Translations under genes and position numbers: made by a program
DNA from: Bradyrhizobium elkanii WSM2783
GTDB lineage: Bacteria; Pseudomonadota; Alphaproteobacteria; Rhizobiales; Xanthobacteraceae
NCBI RefSeq assembly: GCF_000472865.1
Contig: NZ_AXAP01000007.1
Location: forward strand, 124,788 to 188,787
Direction of reading: 5' to 3'
DNA length: 64,000 bases
The notes under the pieces: model-generated
Told to the model about the DNA's origin: nothing
Seen by the model: only the letters and a program-made list of their open reading frames with translations
Database searches by the model: none
In this document: positions 55,600 to 64,000 of the stretch, one piece after another
How the letters are laid out: every line of letters begins with the position of its first letter
Numbering within the stretch: position 1 is the stretch's first letter

Positions 55600-56100
55600 A
55601 TGAGAAGGCCTGATCGTTTGACGGGCAGTGTAGATGCCCCATTTCATCCTGTATCTCACTATAGTTCGCCAGCCGATGTCCTGAATGATGAGGTGCTGTC
55701 GCCTCCTGAGAAACGGGTCATTCTCTCCTCCTGGGCTTCGGACCTGTACACCGTCGATTCCTGCCCAGCCCTTCGCAAGATCCCGGGGCTTGCTGCTCCC
55801 ATGCATCTTGAGGATATCCTCGCAGCGTTGCGGCAGCTCGACGAAGAGGAGAAAAGGGGCGGCGCCGCTGCGGTAAGATTCACCGCACAAGCGCAGCAAG
55901 CAGCGAGAAATCGCCAGCCCCGCATCGCTATCTCGGCGAAGTCACGGTGGAGCAGTGAGGCCAATGTGCGGCGGTATCGCCGATTGCTCGCAACGCATTT
56001 GACGGAAAACGAGCGGCGGTTGGTCGAGCACAGACTGGCGGAGGAGCTTGCTCAACTCAGAAGTCAAAGCAATGTCACTGAATCATCGGAGTCTCAGTAG
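55600..56100 (+). CDS. Hypothetical protein downstream of the Hsp20 pair
   Basis: 166 residues from the ATG at 55600, preceded by AAAGGAGCAAGAGGAGAG. An N-terminal region has FHPVSHYSSPADVLNDEVLS and PPEKRVILSSWASDLYTVDS, typical of Bradyrhizobium small proteins with an unnamed domain. The C-terminal half is Arg/Gln-rich and helical (RRYRRLLATHLTENERRLVE). It may be part of the same heat-shock transcript. Confidence 0.7.
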   Translation: MRRPDRLTGSVDAPFHPVSHYSSPADVLNDEVLSPPEKRVILSSWASDLYTVDSCPALRKIPGLAAPMHLEDILAALRQLDEEEKRGGAAAVRFTAQAQQAARNRQPRIAISAKSRWSSEANVRRYRRLLATHLTENERRLVEHRLAEELAQLRSQSNVTESSESQ

Positions 56101-56202
56101 AGATCCGCGGCCGCTGCACCTCTGGTGATGTGCGGCCAAGCTCGTGAACACATGAGGGCCTCAGGCAACGCCGGCTCAGAGTAACGAAGGACGGACTGAA
56201 AA

Positions 56203-57330
56203 ATGAGGATTGCTCAGATTGCCCCGCTGTACGAGAGCGTGCCGCCACGGCTCTATGGAGGAACGGAGCGGGTCGTCTCATACCTGACGGAGGAGTTGGT
56301 TCGGCAGGGACACCAGGTGACACTGTTCGCCAGCGAAGATTCCATCACCTCTGCCGAACTTGTACCCTGCACGCCGCGCGCCTTACGCCTTGAGCCGGGC
56401 GTCCGCGACGCGGTACCCCACCACATGATCATGCTCGACAAGGTGCGAGAGCGCGCCGACGACTTCGACCTCCTCCACTTCCATATCGACTACCTGCACT
56501 TTCCGCAGTTTCGCCCGGAGCGTGCTCGCACGCTAACCACCCTTCACGGCAGGCAGGACCTCGCCGACCATATGCCTTTTTATCGGCGGTTCGCGGACAT
56601 GCCGCTGGTATCGATTTCAAATGCGCAGCGCATGCCGCTGCCAAACGCAAACTTTGTCGCGACAGTTCATCATGGCCTGCCGCTCGATCTACTGACGCCT
56701 AATTTCGAACCGAAAGGCGGCTATCTCGCATTTCTTGGACGCATCTCACCGGAGAAACGGCCGGACCGTGCTATCGCGATTGCTCGATCGGCCGGCCTTC
56801 CCCTCAAAATCGCGGCAAAGGTTGATAAAGCAGACGACAGCTATTTCCGCGACGTTATCGCACCGATGCTACGAGGAGGCGGAGTCGAATTCGTCGGCGA
56901 GATCAACGAAAACACAAAGAACGACTTTCTCGGCCAGGCTGCCGCATTGCTGTTCCCGATCGACTGGCCCGAACCGTTCGGTCTGGTGATGATCGAGGCC
57001 ATGGCATGTGGTACCCCGGTGCTTGCCTTCCGCCACGGATCGGTCCCTGAAATCGTCGAGGACGGACTGACCGGCCGGATCGTGTGTGATGTGGACGAGG
57101 CGGTGCGCGCCATTCCGGGGCTGCTGACCCTCGATCGCAAGGCGATCCGTGCGCGCTTCGAGGAGCGCTTCTCCGCCGCCCGTATGTCAACGGATTACGT
57201 GAGGCTCTACCAAAAGATGCTCCGAGAGCACGCCGCGTCCGACGGCCGGCTGTCGACGCTCGCCGCCCGTTCGGCCAACATCAGCGGACACGGATCAGAA
57301 TCATCATCCGCGGCACGGAAGGATAATTGA
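56203..57330 (+). CDS. Glycosyltransferase family 4
   Basis: 375 residues. GT-B layout: MRIAQIAPLYESVPPRLYGG with GGTERVVSYLTEEL, then YLAFLGRISPEKRPDRAIAI, and the EPFGLVMIEAMACGTPVLAF sugar-nucleotide motif (E-x7-E). These enzymes transfer a sugar from a nucleotide donor to lipid, polysaccharide or small acceptors. The acceptor cannot be told. The start matches the family N-terminus well. Confidence 0.92.
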   Translation: MRIAQIAPLYESVPPRLYGGTERVVSYLTEELVRQGHQVTLFASEDSITSAELVPCTPRALRLEPGVRDAVPHHMIMLDKVRERADDFDLLHFHIDYLHFPQFRPERARTLTTLHGRQDLADHMPFYRRFADMPLVSISNAQRMPLPNANFVATVHHGLPLDLLTPNFEPKGGYLAFLGRISPEKRPDRAIAIARSAGLPLKIAAKVDKADDSYFRDVIAPMLRGGGVEFVGEINENTKNDFLGQAAALLFPIDWPEPFGLVMIEAMACGTPVLAFRHGSVPEIVEDGLTGRIVCDVDEAVRAIPGLLTLDRKAIRARFEERFSAARMSTDYVRLYQKMLREHAASDGRLSTLAARSANISGHGSESSSAARKDN

Positions 57331-57408
57331 AACGGCAAATCAAGCCGAAATCGAGCATCGAGGTCAGCGACGCCGCCCGGTTTCTATTCCGGTCCTTCCC
57401 CAATCAAT

Positions 57409-57581
57409 GAGGAGGAACGGTTTTACCTGGAGTCGCTGATCCGAGAGGATTTTGAGCGTTGCCATCCCGATGACACGCTCGACTATCTTAGACGCCGGGG
57501 GCGTTTTCCAAAGAGGACAGGGGACTGTTGCGGGACTGGATGGCGGTAGCGGTCCGCCGCGTCGCTGGTACGACGATCTAA
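57409..57581 (+). pseudogene. Frameshifted small gene (EEERFYLE...LLRDWM type)
   Basis: One frame reads EEERFYLESLIREDFERCHP, DDTLDYLRRRGRF up to TTTT at 57504-57507. The next frame continues SKEDRGLLRDWMAVAVRRVA to a stop at 57579-57581. One extra T would join them into a single protein of a type I believe is common in Bradyrhizobium. No start codon is present in the first frame, although GAGGAGG lies nearby. It is therefore a decayed gene or contains an error. Confidence 0.55.
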
Positions 57582-57758
57582 TCAATCTCGCCGGCTCGAT
57601 TTGCGGGCATTCAAGCCGAGGGAATCCGACTCATCGGATTTTGCTCAGAAAGACTGTCTATGTTCGAAAGGAGAATAAATTTCGCTTCGGCTTAACACAG
57701 GTAAGTGGACTCGCTGCTCGGGTGAGGTGATGCTACTTTTTCCCGAGTGGAGGCGTGC

Positions 57759-57992
57759 ATGGGTTTTTCGATCGAAGGCGGTTCTAAAGAGGACTTTCAA
57801 ACCGTGATTATCGTGGTGGATAGGCTGGAACAGGAAAGGGCTCAGCTGCTTGCTCTTCGAAAAAAGGTGTCGGACGCGGCCGCTGGGCGAGGGCTCTGCA
57901 GTGCGCCATCGCGCTCAATCGCCAAACGACGCCAAACCGAGGACATGAGCCATGAAGGACCTCACCGGAAAGTGGCACCAACTTCGAGCTGA
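57759..57992 (+). CDS. Doubtful small protein, 77 residues
   Basis: MGFSIEGGSKEDFQTVIIVV then DRLEQERAQLLALRKKVSDA. The first 40 residues look helical and real; GGAGG stands five bases before the ATG. The C-terminal half is Arg/Ser-rich and overlaps the next gene by 41 bases, which argues for a frameshifted end. Low confidence. Confidence 0.4.
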   Translation: MGFSIEGGSKEDFQTVIIVVDRLEQERAQLLALRKKVSDAAAGRGLCSAPSRSIAKRRQTEDMSHEGPHRKVAPTSS

Positions 57993-58179
57993 TGCGAAGC
58001 ACTGTGCCGACCTCGGCATGTCGGCGACCGATCCACGTCAACGCGAGCTCTTTAAGCATTTAGGTGATGAGCTTGCTATCGCAGCGCTTGAGCTGGAACG
58101 GGTCGTGAAAAGCCAAAAACCGCATTCGGATTTGGACGAGCAGTGCGATGTCCTGTCCAAAGCCATCGCCGGGAAATGA
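57952..58179 (+). CDS. Small helical hypothetical protein, 75 residues
   Basis: MKDLTGKWHQLRADAKHCAD, then ELFKHLGDELAIAALELERV and DEQCDVLSKAIAGK. Its regular helical pattern with hydrophobic spacing looks like a small bundle. The ATG follows a GAGGACATGAGCC leader. No function is recognised. Confidence 0.6.
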   Translation: MKDLTGKWHQLRADAKHCADLGMSATDPRQRELFKHLGDELAIAALELERVVKSQKPHSDLDEQCDVLSKAIAGK

Positions 58180-58482
58180 GTCCCCCCGGCGCTTGCGGCG
58201 CGAACTGTTGGCCGAAGATGCTTCTCGTGACTTGGTGCCCATGAGCGCGAAAGCGCACCCTACAGGCCCGTGCGGCAAGCCGCTGGGCCTTGCGGTCGGC
58301 AAATGAACTAGAAGCTGGTCAAAAGCCGTATCGCAAGGCGCGGACTTGTTCCGGAACTCAAGGACCGCAATTGGCCGGGCGAGCAGCAGCCCTGGTTTCC
58401 CGCCCGGCTAGGACTGGTGGGTACTTCCGGCCTGACCGGTGGCCGCCTTCCAATGTGGGCTGGACAGTCTTCTCCACATATT
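58180..58482. other. Intergenic region without recognised features
   Basis: About 300 bases between converging genes. No clear terminator, repeat or gene is seen. Confidence 0.35.
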
Positions 58483-59430
58483 TCAAGTGAATGACCGTAC
58501 TGGTCCACGCGTCACCGTCGGCGTTACCGCACTGACCTGGCCTGCAAAAAACGCCGCCAGAGCACCAAGCAGAAGAGCCAGAGCACCGAAGAGGGCACCA
58601 CGCGACACCGTCTTGGCCGTGGTGTCTGCCGCTTGCTGTGCTTGTAGTTTGGCCTTGGCGAGCGCTTCTCGGTACTGCTGTTGGTACTGTGCAACCTGAG
58701 CCTTGGCTTCATCGACGGAAATATTCTGCGCCTTGGCCAGAGCATCAGCAGCCTTATCCGTCGCAGCGGCCTGTTGTGCGGGGTCTCCCGAGAGCGCCGC
58801 ACGAACGGCTGTTGCTGCGGCGTCCCGAAGTGCCGCGGGATCCTGGCCGCCGGAGGCACTGCGAACCCTGTTCTCGATGGTCGCCGCCGGATCGCTGATG
58901 GTGTTCAAGGAAGGCGCTGCGGTCTGGACCGCAGTTTGGACCGACCCGCCGATAGCTTTACCGGCCCCTCCCAGTGCTGACGATGCCGTGCTCAGGGCGC
59001 CGCCAATCAGACCCGAGGCTGCCGACGAGAGCAGGTAGACGACGATGAGAGTGGAAACCGCCCACGCAATCAGACCGTGATAGGCCGTCGTCGTGTGAGA
59101 TGCCTTTCCTGAAAGCCGCCCAGCGATGTAGCCGCCGATTGCAGCCGCAACTATTCCGGAGATAACCCACCAGATACCAGCTCTAATGGAAAGTGACCCG
59201 GCGCTCGGAGTATCTCCCGCCGCGACGTCGACCGTCGAGAGCCCTACGCCGATTCCAATCATGTTGAGGATCATCTGCATCACGAGAGCAATCGTGGCAC
59301 CGGCGAAGACGGCACCCCAAGAGACCTCATTCAGCATGATGGTGCGGACCTCGTCGGCGGGAGCGACTGCACTCGCCTGGGGAGGATTTCGGTGGTCGCC
59401 TGGACGACCCACTTCCGGGGAATAAGCCAT
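58483..59430 (-). CDS. Membrane protein with three or four spans, PhnA-like in name only
   Basis: 315 residues. A polar leader is followed by spans near 40-65 (WGAVFAGATIALVMQMILNM), 80-105 and 115-150 (LIAWAVSTLIVVYLLSSAAS), a long Ala/Gln-rich helical middle (AKAQVAQYQQQYREALAKAK) and a last span (ALFGALALLLGALAAFFAGQ). Proteins of this look are often annotated as PhnA-like in rhizobia (memory), without proof of function. The Ala-rich middle could form a coiled coil in the periplasm. Confidence 0.75.
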   Translation of the reverse strand: MAYSPEVGRPGDHRNPPQASAVAPADEVRTIMLNEVSWGAVFAGATIALVMQMILNMIGIGVGLSTVDVAAGDTPSAGSLSIRAGIWWVISGIVAAAIGGYIAGRLSGKASHTTTAYHGLIAWAVSTLIVVYLLSSAASGLIGGALSTASSALGGAGKAIGGSVQTAVQTAAPSLNTISDPAATIENRVRSASGGQDPAALRDAAATAVRAALSGDPAQQAAATDKAADALAKAQNISVDEAKAQVAQYQQQYREALAKAKLQAQQAADTTAKTVSRGALFGALALLLGALAAFFAGQVSAVTPTVTRGPVRSFT

Positions 59431-59634
59431 TTTGAGTGCCTTCTAAAAAAGAACTTGGGGCCGTAACCTCCTCTTTCCAACGATGTTCCTAACGCTTGCG
59501 AGATCGCACCTGCGTCCACCTGACACAGGCGCTGCGTTTACATCCCAAATTCCGCGTCGCCCACGAGTCGCGTTCTGGGGAGGCGAGTGCGGGACCCAAA
59601 CCCAAGCGCTCCCTCCATGATGGCCCTGCACTTG

Positions 59635-60017
59635 TTAAATCAACGGCGCCTTCGACGAGGCGTGATGGCTGACGATTTTCCAGTCGCCGTCCTCGCGGGC
59701 GATCACCCAGGTGATCTTGAGCGACAGTTTTATCGCACCTTGATCAACCTCAAACGACGCCGTGCCGGCGAGACCAGATCGGGGCCGACCTGTTCGAAGA
59801 CGACGTCGCTGAATTGAACGGTAGATGTCCGCCACCGCGGCAATCCCTTGAAGTAAGCCGCAACACCGTCTCTCCCGCGATACAGTTTCGGGTTCGAGCC
59901 GAAGAACAGCGCGTGCTTCGAATAAAGCGAGGAAAGCGCGTCGGCGTCCAGTCTGCTGAAAGCCGCTGCCCATTTCGCGATGATGTCGGATGCGATGTCG
60001 TCGGCAGCATGTGGCAT
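59635..60017 (-). pseudogene. Frameshifted NTF2/SnoaL-like gene
   Basis: One frame gives MPHAADDIASDIIAKWAAAF, SRLDADALSSLYSKHALFFG and FSDVVFEQVGPDLV. Another frame continues with LAGTASFEVDQGAIKLSLKI and TWVIAREDGDWKIVSHHASS. Joined near 59770-59790 they make a typical 125-residue NTF2-like protein (DUF4440 type). A single indel has broken it, unless this is a sequencing error. Confidence 0.7.
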
Positions 60018-60044
60018 CGAATATCCAATCGTTTTGAACGGGCT

Positions 60045-60342
60045 TCAGCCCCTGGCGTATTCCTTGGCAAAAGTGTCGCGTAGGCCGACAGTACGGTTGA
60101 ACACCAGCTTTTGCGATGTCGATTGCCTGTTGCGCACGAAATAGCCCTTCCGCTCGAACTTCATCACCTCGTTCGAATTGCTTTCGATCACGCTGGCCTC
60201 GATCCGCGCGTCGGACAGCACTTCCATCGACTGCGGATTGATGTCGGCGGCAAAATTGCCGGCTCGGGGCTCGGCTTGGCGAACACTGATTGTAAACGCG
60301 GATTTCGGCTAGGTGCGACTGGGCCGCCAGCAGCCAATGCAT
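60045..60342 (-). pseudogene. glnS: 3' fragment of a glutaminyl-tRNA synthetase gene
   Basis: The minus strand encodes MEVLSDARIEASVIESNSNE, FERKGYFVRNRQSTSQKLVF and NRTVGLRDTFAKE, the C-terminal anticodon-binding end of GlnRS. Other frames supply HWLLAAQSHLAEIRVYNQ and NFAADINPQS just upstream, so at least two indels have occurred. The catalytic domain is absent. It is a truncated, decayed copy beside the crotonase fragment. Confidence 0.75.
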
Positions 60343-60359
60343 GGATAGTCCTTGTCGTC

Positions 60360-60776
60360 TTAGAGCGGACAGTCCGGTTGAAATGCCGGCGGTCTCTTTT
60401 CCACGAGAGCCGCAAGGCCTTCCTTCACTTCCGGTCCCGTAAATCCCATGAATTCGAGCGCCAACGAAGCATCGAATGTCGGCCCGGCCTGCCGGAGCCA
60501 ATTGTTGAGCGCGTATTTCGTCCAGCGAATGGCACTCGGCGGTCCTGCAGCAAGACGGCCGGCGACTTCGATCGCTTTTGCGTCCAGTTCGTCGTCCTCG
60601 CAGCACATCGATACGACACCGATCCGCTCCGCCTCTTCGCCCAAAAGCTGATCGCACAGCAACAGATAGCATTTTGCCTTCGCCATTCCGCACAACAGCG
60701 GCCACACAATCGCCGCATGATCACCCGCTGCCAAGCCTAGCTTCGTATGCCCGTCAATGATGCGCGCCGTCTTGGT
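60360..60776 (-). pseudogene. Truncated enoyl-CoA hydratase/isomerase (crotonase) gene
   Basis: The open frame encodes [40 protein letters not shown], and [20 protein letters not shown] up to the normal end. This matches the C-terminal two thirds of crotonase-fold proteins, but the N-terminal region with the oxyanion hole half is missing and the frame before 60776 is unrelated. The tRNA-fMet terminator lies just beyond. Confidence 0.7.
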
Positions 60777-60928
60777 GGCGGGTGCAGTCGAAAAAAATGC
60801 AACTGCCAGCGGCCAAGAAACTCTGTCCTCTCGCCCAAACCGGGTTTGAAGCCTCGGGCCCGATGACCGAGATCGACGACCCCAGGACGATCCAGCTGGT
60901 GGCGACTCGGTGGCGATTCTGGACAAAC

Positions 60929-60956
60929 AAAAAGCCGCTCTGACGAGCGGCTTTTT
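60929..60956 (-). terminator. Terminator of the tRNA-fMet gene
   Basis: AAAAAGCCGCTC-tgac-GAGCGGCTTTTT is a perfect 12-bp stem. On the minus strand it ends in a run of T, 30 bases after the tRNA 3' end. It is a textbook Rho-independent terminator that would also work on the plus strand. Confidence 0.9.
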
Positions 60957-60986
60957 GGATTTATGCTGATATCACAGCATCTTATT

Positions 60987-61063
<77 letters not shown>

Positions 61064-61456
61064 TTAAACCGGATTTCCGCCTTGCATGGAGAGAGGCCGA
61101 ACGTGAGGCGGACAACGCTTGGAAGGGCGCCGCTCGATCCGTCCGAAAACTTCCTGAGAAGGCGACCCGGGGCCGAGGGCAACCGGGCGCGAGGCGTATG
61201 TATCAATGCTGATCCGCTTTGGAAAGCCCTTAGGCACAGGTTTTTTGAGGTTTTGTGACGGCCAGATTGACGGGATTCGTGCGCGAATCGGACGTTTGGA
61301 ACCTCCCTTGCCGGAAAGGTCGCAAAAGTGGAGCCTCGGACAGAGCCTTGGACCAAGAGAAACAGGGGGCGGCCAGGTGAAGCGCAGCGAAACCCGGAGC
61401 CTGCCCGCGAAGATTCCCGGGTTACGCTGCGCTTCACCCGGGCTACGGATGATGGC
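61064..61456. repeat. Gap with a GGTGAAGCGCAGCG palindromic repeat
   Basis: Arms at 61376-61397 (GGTGAAGCGCAGCGAAACCC + GG) and 61417-61438 are inverted copies matching at 21 of 22 bases. This is a common rhizobial intergenic element (memory). The other 310 bases hold nothing I recognise. Confidence 0.65.
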
Positions 61457-62218
61457 TCAGTTCAGCAAGAACCCGCCGTCGACCGTCACCACAGTGCCGG
61501 TCATGTAGCGCGAGGCTTTTGAGGCCAGCAGCAGGATCGCGCCGTCGAGGTCGGATTCGGCCCCGACCCGGCGCTGCGGAATCCGCTTTGTCAGCTTCTC
61601 GCCGGCGGGCGTCGCCCAGAAATCGTGGTTCATCTCGGTGTCGATATAGCCGGGCGCCAGCGCGTTGACGCGGATGTTGTTGCCGGCGAGCTCCAGCGCC
61701 ATCACCTTGGTGGCCTGGATGATGCCGGCCTTCGAGACCGTGTAGGGTGAGAGGAATTTCATCACGCTAAGGCCGAGCACGGAAGCGATGTTGACGATGT
61801 TGCCCCCCTGCTTGCGCGCGATCATGCGCCGCGCCAGTTCGGTCGCCAGGAAATAGGCGCCCTTGAGATTGGCGTTGATCACGGCGTCCCAATCCGCCTC
61901 GGTCTGCTCGGTCGACAATTTCTCGATGGCGATGCCGGCATTGTTGATGAGCACGCTGACCGGGCCGAAGGGGGCTTCCGCTGCGTCCAGCGCTTTGCCG
62001 ATGCTGGCGATGTCGGTGACGTCCATCTGCACCGCGCTCGCGCGGCCGCCCTTGCCCCTGATCTCCTCCTCCAGGCTCTTCAGCTTGCCGGTCTGCCGCG
62101 CCGCCAGGACGACGGCGGCGCCATGCGCGGAAAGGACGCGGGCGAATTGCCGCCCCAGCCCCTGGCTCGCGCCGGTGATCAAGATGGTTTCCTGGCTCAC
62201 ATCGAACAGATCGGACAT
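61457..62218 (-). CDS. Short-chain dehydrogenase/reductase (SDR)
   Basis: 253 residues from the ATG at 62216-62218. Cofactor motif ITGASQGLGRQ, NNAGIAIEKL, SVLGLSVMKFLSPYTVSKAG with catalytic Tyr/Lys, and the closing MTGTVVTVDGGFLLN. A classical NADP(H)-type SDR, acting on an unknown alcohol or ketone. It diverges from the atypical SDR at 62369. Confidence 0.92.
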   Translation of the reverse strand: MSDLFDVSQETILITGASQGLGRQFARVLSAHGAAVVLAARQTGKLKSLEEEIRGKGGRASAVQMDVTDIASIGKALDAAEAPFGPVSVLINNAGIAIEKLSTEQTEADWDAVINANLKGAYFLATELARRMIARKQGGNIVNIASVLGLSVMKFLSPYTVSKAGIIQATKVMALELAGNNIRVNALAPGYIDTEMNHDFWATPAGEKLTKRIPQRRVGAESDLDGAILLLASKASRYMTGTVVTVDGGFLLN

Positions 62219-62368
62219 GGGTACGTTCCCTAGAACCTGATATGCGCGCATTGATACCTACGATTTCGGCCCATGCAACGCCGCAGGACTTATCAGGCCG
62301 CGCGGCGTTGGCTAAAGTGGCCAGCATCGAACATTTTAGAAACCACCTGACATCACGGGAGTGAAACA

Positions 62369-63151
62369 GTGGATCTTGGGATCAAAGGCCGCCGTGCCAT
62401 CGTTTGCGCCTCGAGCAAGGGTCTGGGCCGCGCCTGCGCCATCGCGCTTGCCAATGAGGGGGTCCATGTCACCTTGACGGCGCGCGGCGCGGACGCGCTG
62501 AAGAAGACCGCCGACGAGATCCGCAAAGCGCATCCCGACGTCACCGTCACCGAGATCGTCGGTGACATCACGACGCCCGCGGGCCGCGAGGCCGTGCTGA
62601 AGGCCTGCCCGGAGCCGGACATCCTGATCAACAATGCCGGCGGTCCGCCGCCCGGCGATTTCCGCAACTGGACCCGCGACGACTGGATCAAGGCGATCGA
62701 CGCCAACATGCTGACCCCGATCGAGCTGATCAAGGCCACCGTCGACGGCATGATGGCGCGGAAATTCGGCCGCATCGTCAACATCACCTCCGCCGCGGTG
62801 AAGGCGCCGATCGAGATTTTGGGACTTTCCAACGGTGCGCGCGCCGGCCTCACCGGCTTCGTCGCGGGCCTCTCGCGCAAGACCGTCATCAACAACGTTA
62901 CCATCAATGCGCTGCTGCCGGGGCCGTTCGAGACCGATCGCCTGCTCGGCACTGCGAAACCGGAAGCCGAGAAGCGCGGCATCACGCCCCAGCAAGTGCT
63001 GACCGAGCGCGCCAAGCTCAATCCCGCCGGTCGCTTCGGTGATCCCGAAGAGTTCGGCTACGCCTGTGCGTTCCTGTGCGGCGCCAAGGCCGGCTTCATC
63101 ACCGGCCAGAACATCCTGCTCGACGGCGGCGCCTTCCCGGGCACGCTGTGA
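62369..63151 (+). CDS. Atypical SDR without the YxxxK catalytic pair
   Basis: 260 residues from a GTG at 62369. It has ASSKGLGRACAIALANEGVH and NNAGGPPPG, a normal cofactor fold. Where other SDRs have YxxxK, it reads LGLSNGARAGLTGF: the Tyr is replaced by Ser and the Lys by Arg. The rest of the fold and the DGGAFPGTL end are intact. It may bind nucleotide without classical catalysis, or use other residues. A 17-bp tandem unit follows the stop. Confidence 0.88.
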   Translation: MDLGIKGRRAIVCASSKGLGRACAIALANEGVHVTLTARGADALKKTADEIRKAHPDVTVTEIVGDITTPAGREAVLKACPEPDILINNAGGPPPGDFRNWTRDDWIKAIDANMLTPIELIKATVDGMMARKFGRIVNITSAAVKAPIEILGLSNGARAGLTGFVAGLSRKTVINNVTINALLPGPFETDRLLGTAKPEAEKRGITPQQVLTERAKLNPAGRFGDPEEFGYACAFLCGAKAGFITGQNILLDGGAFPGTL

Positions 63152-63164
63152 GGATGGGCACGCT

Positions 63165-64000
63165 GTGAGAGCGGTCTGGTACGAGCGGACGGGCCCGGCG
63201 GCGGAGGTCCTGACTTTCGGCGAAGTACCGACGCCGGCGGCGGGTGCGGGCGAAGTGCGCGTCCGCCTGGAAGCTTCCGGCGTCAATCCCGCCGATGTCG
63301 GCCGCCGCGGCGGCAATTATCGAGCGATGGAATATCCGCGCGTGATCCCGAACAGCGATGGTGCGGGGATCATCGATCAGGTCGGCGACGGCGTGAAGCG
63401 GTTCAATGTCGGTGACCGGGTCTGGCTGTTCAACGGCCAGCGCAACGGTCGCGCCTTTGGCACCGCCGCGGAATATATCACGCTCGCCGAGCACCTCGTG
63501 ACGCCGCTGCCGGACAACCTCACCTTCGCGGAAGGCGCCACCCTCGGCATCCCCGGCATGACCGCGTGGTGCTGCCTGTTCGCGGACGGGCCGATCGTGG
63601 GCAAGACCGTGCTGGTTACCGGCGGCGCCGGCGCAGTCGGCCACTATGCCGTGCAATTGGCGAAGTGGGGCGGGGCAGAGGTGATCGCAACCGTCAGTTC
63701 ATCGCACAAGGCCGAGCAGGCGCGGCGCGCGGGCGCCGATCTCGTGATCAACTACAAGGAGGATGATGTCGTTGCGAAGGCCATGGCATTCACCCATCAA
63801 CGCGGCGTCGATCGCGTGGTCGATGTCGATTTCGGCGGCAATCTCGCTGCTACGCTGAAGCTGATGGCGGTCAATTCCACGATCGCCGTCTACGCCACCA
63901 ACGGCAATCGCAACCCCGTCGTGCCGATGCGCGAATTGATGGAGAAATGCATCGCCTTGCGCGCGCTGGTGCTGTTTGCGTTACCACTGCCCTTGCTCGC
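63165..64000 (+). CDS. NADPH:quinone reductase, zinc-independent MDR family, 3'-truncated by window edge
   Basis: 278 residues to the edge, from a GTG at 63165. N-terminal MDR domain: GEVPTPAAGAGEVRVRLEAS, GVNPADVGRRGGNYR and IPNSDGAGIIDQVGDGVKRF. Nucleotide domain: TVLVTGGAGAVGHYAVQLAK. Zinc ligands of alcohol dehydrogenases are absent, so it fits the quinone oxidoreductase branch. It reduces quinones or enones with NADPH. It starts 13 bases after the atypical SDR stop. Confidence 0.9.
   Translation, partial: MRAVWYERTGPAAEVLTFGEVPTPAAGAGEVRVRLEASGVNPADVGRRGGNYRAMEYPRVIPNSDGAGIIDQVGDGVKRFNVGDRVWLFNGQRNGRAFGTAAEYITLAEHLVTPLPDNLTFAEGATLGIPGMTAWCCLFADGPIVGKTVLVTGGAGAVGHYAVQLAKWGGAEVIATVSSSHKAEQARRAGADLVINYKEDDVVAKAMAFTHQRGVDRVVDVDFGGNLAATLKLMAVNSTIAVYATNGNRNPVVPMRELMEKCIALRALVLFALPLPLL

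Overview
The window is high-GC DNA from an alphaproteobacterium, most probably Bradyrhizobium or a close relative (inference). The grounds are a five-gene aa3-type oxidase operon in the order II-I-III-III-IV, resembling rhizobial coxMNOP; small heat-shock genes behind a ROSE-like RNA thermometer; the palindromic intergenic repeats; and an initiator tRNA with an A-U-closed anticodon stem. There are no rRNA genes, CRISPR arrays, intact insertion sequences or phage genes.

Layout. 1-12.6 kb: a partial acetoacetate decarboxylase, an ABC exporter, a membrane protein of unknown function, a TonB-dependent receptor with a secreted cysteine-rich partner, a Crp/Fnr regulator, a phasin and a DHA2 efflux pump. 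12.6-19.5 kb: MgtC, then a zinc-homeostasis block on the minus strand: two half-size permeases, a Zur-box-like operator, a His-rich mini membrane protein, a complete zinc/manganese-type ABC importer, a His-rich CobW GTPase and a WD40 protein. 19.5-27.9 kb: fluoride channel, superoxide dismutase, GNAT, DUF2147, DUF3095, HtpG, a Phd/VapC toxin-antitoxin pair and an MBL-fold hydrolase. 27.6-39.1 kb: many small proteins, an Rnk-like factor, a DUF4142 protein, a diheme cytochrome c, a second CobW GTPase behind a perfect Zur-box palindrome, a 2OG-Fe(II) oxygenase, Ada, a SnoaL-like protein, AraC and HD-GYP regulators. 39.2-43.7 kb: the oxidase operon. 44.2-61 kb: a DUF2189 protein, decayed mobile-element-like repeats, an SDR/MFS/LysR unit, an HtrA protease, groESL, two Hsp20 genes, a glycosyltransferase, and a pseudogene cluster beside the initiator tRNA. 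61.4-64 kb: two SDRs and a partial quinone oxidoreductase.

How the genes work together. The two operator palindromes (18315-18332 and 31801-31824) share 15 of 18 core bases and each stands before zinc-handling genes, so uptake (ABC importer) and allocation (two COG0523 GTPases) are probably one Zur regulon. The stress block at 50-56 kb joins periplasmic quality control (HtrA), chaperonin (with a CIRCE-like element) and small heat-shock proteins (ROSE-like thermometer). A 14-bp copy of the tRNA 3' end at 45241-45254 and three broken genes beside the tRNA suggest that 45.2-61.0 kb may be an old island, although no integrase is seen.

The best candidates for something undescribed are the half-permease pair with the His-rich peptide at the Zur operator, several very small membrane proteins (35 and 39 residues), a possible AUU-start small protein upstream of rnk, and an SDR that lacks its catalytic Tyr and Lys.
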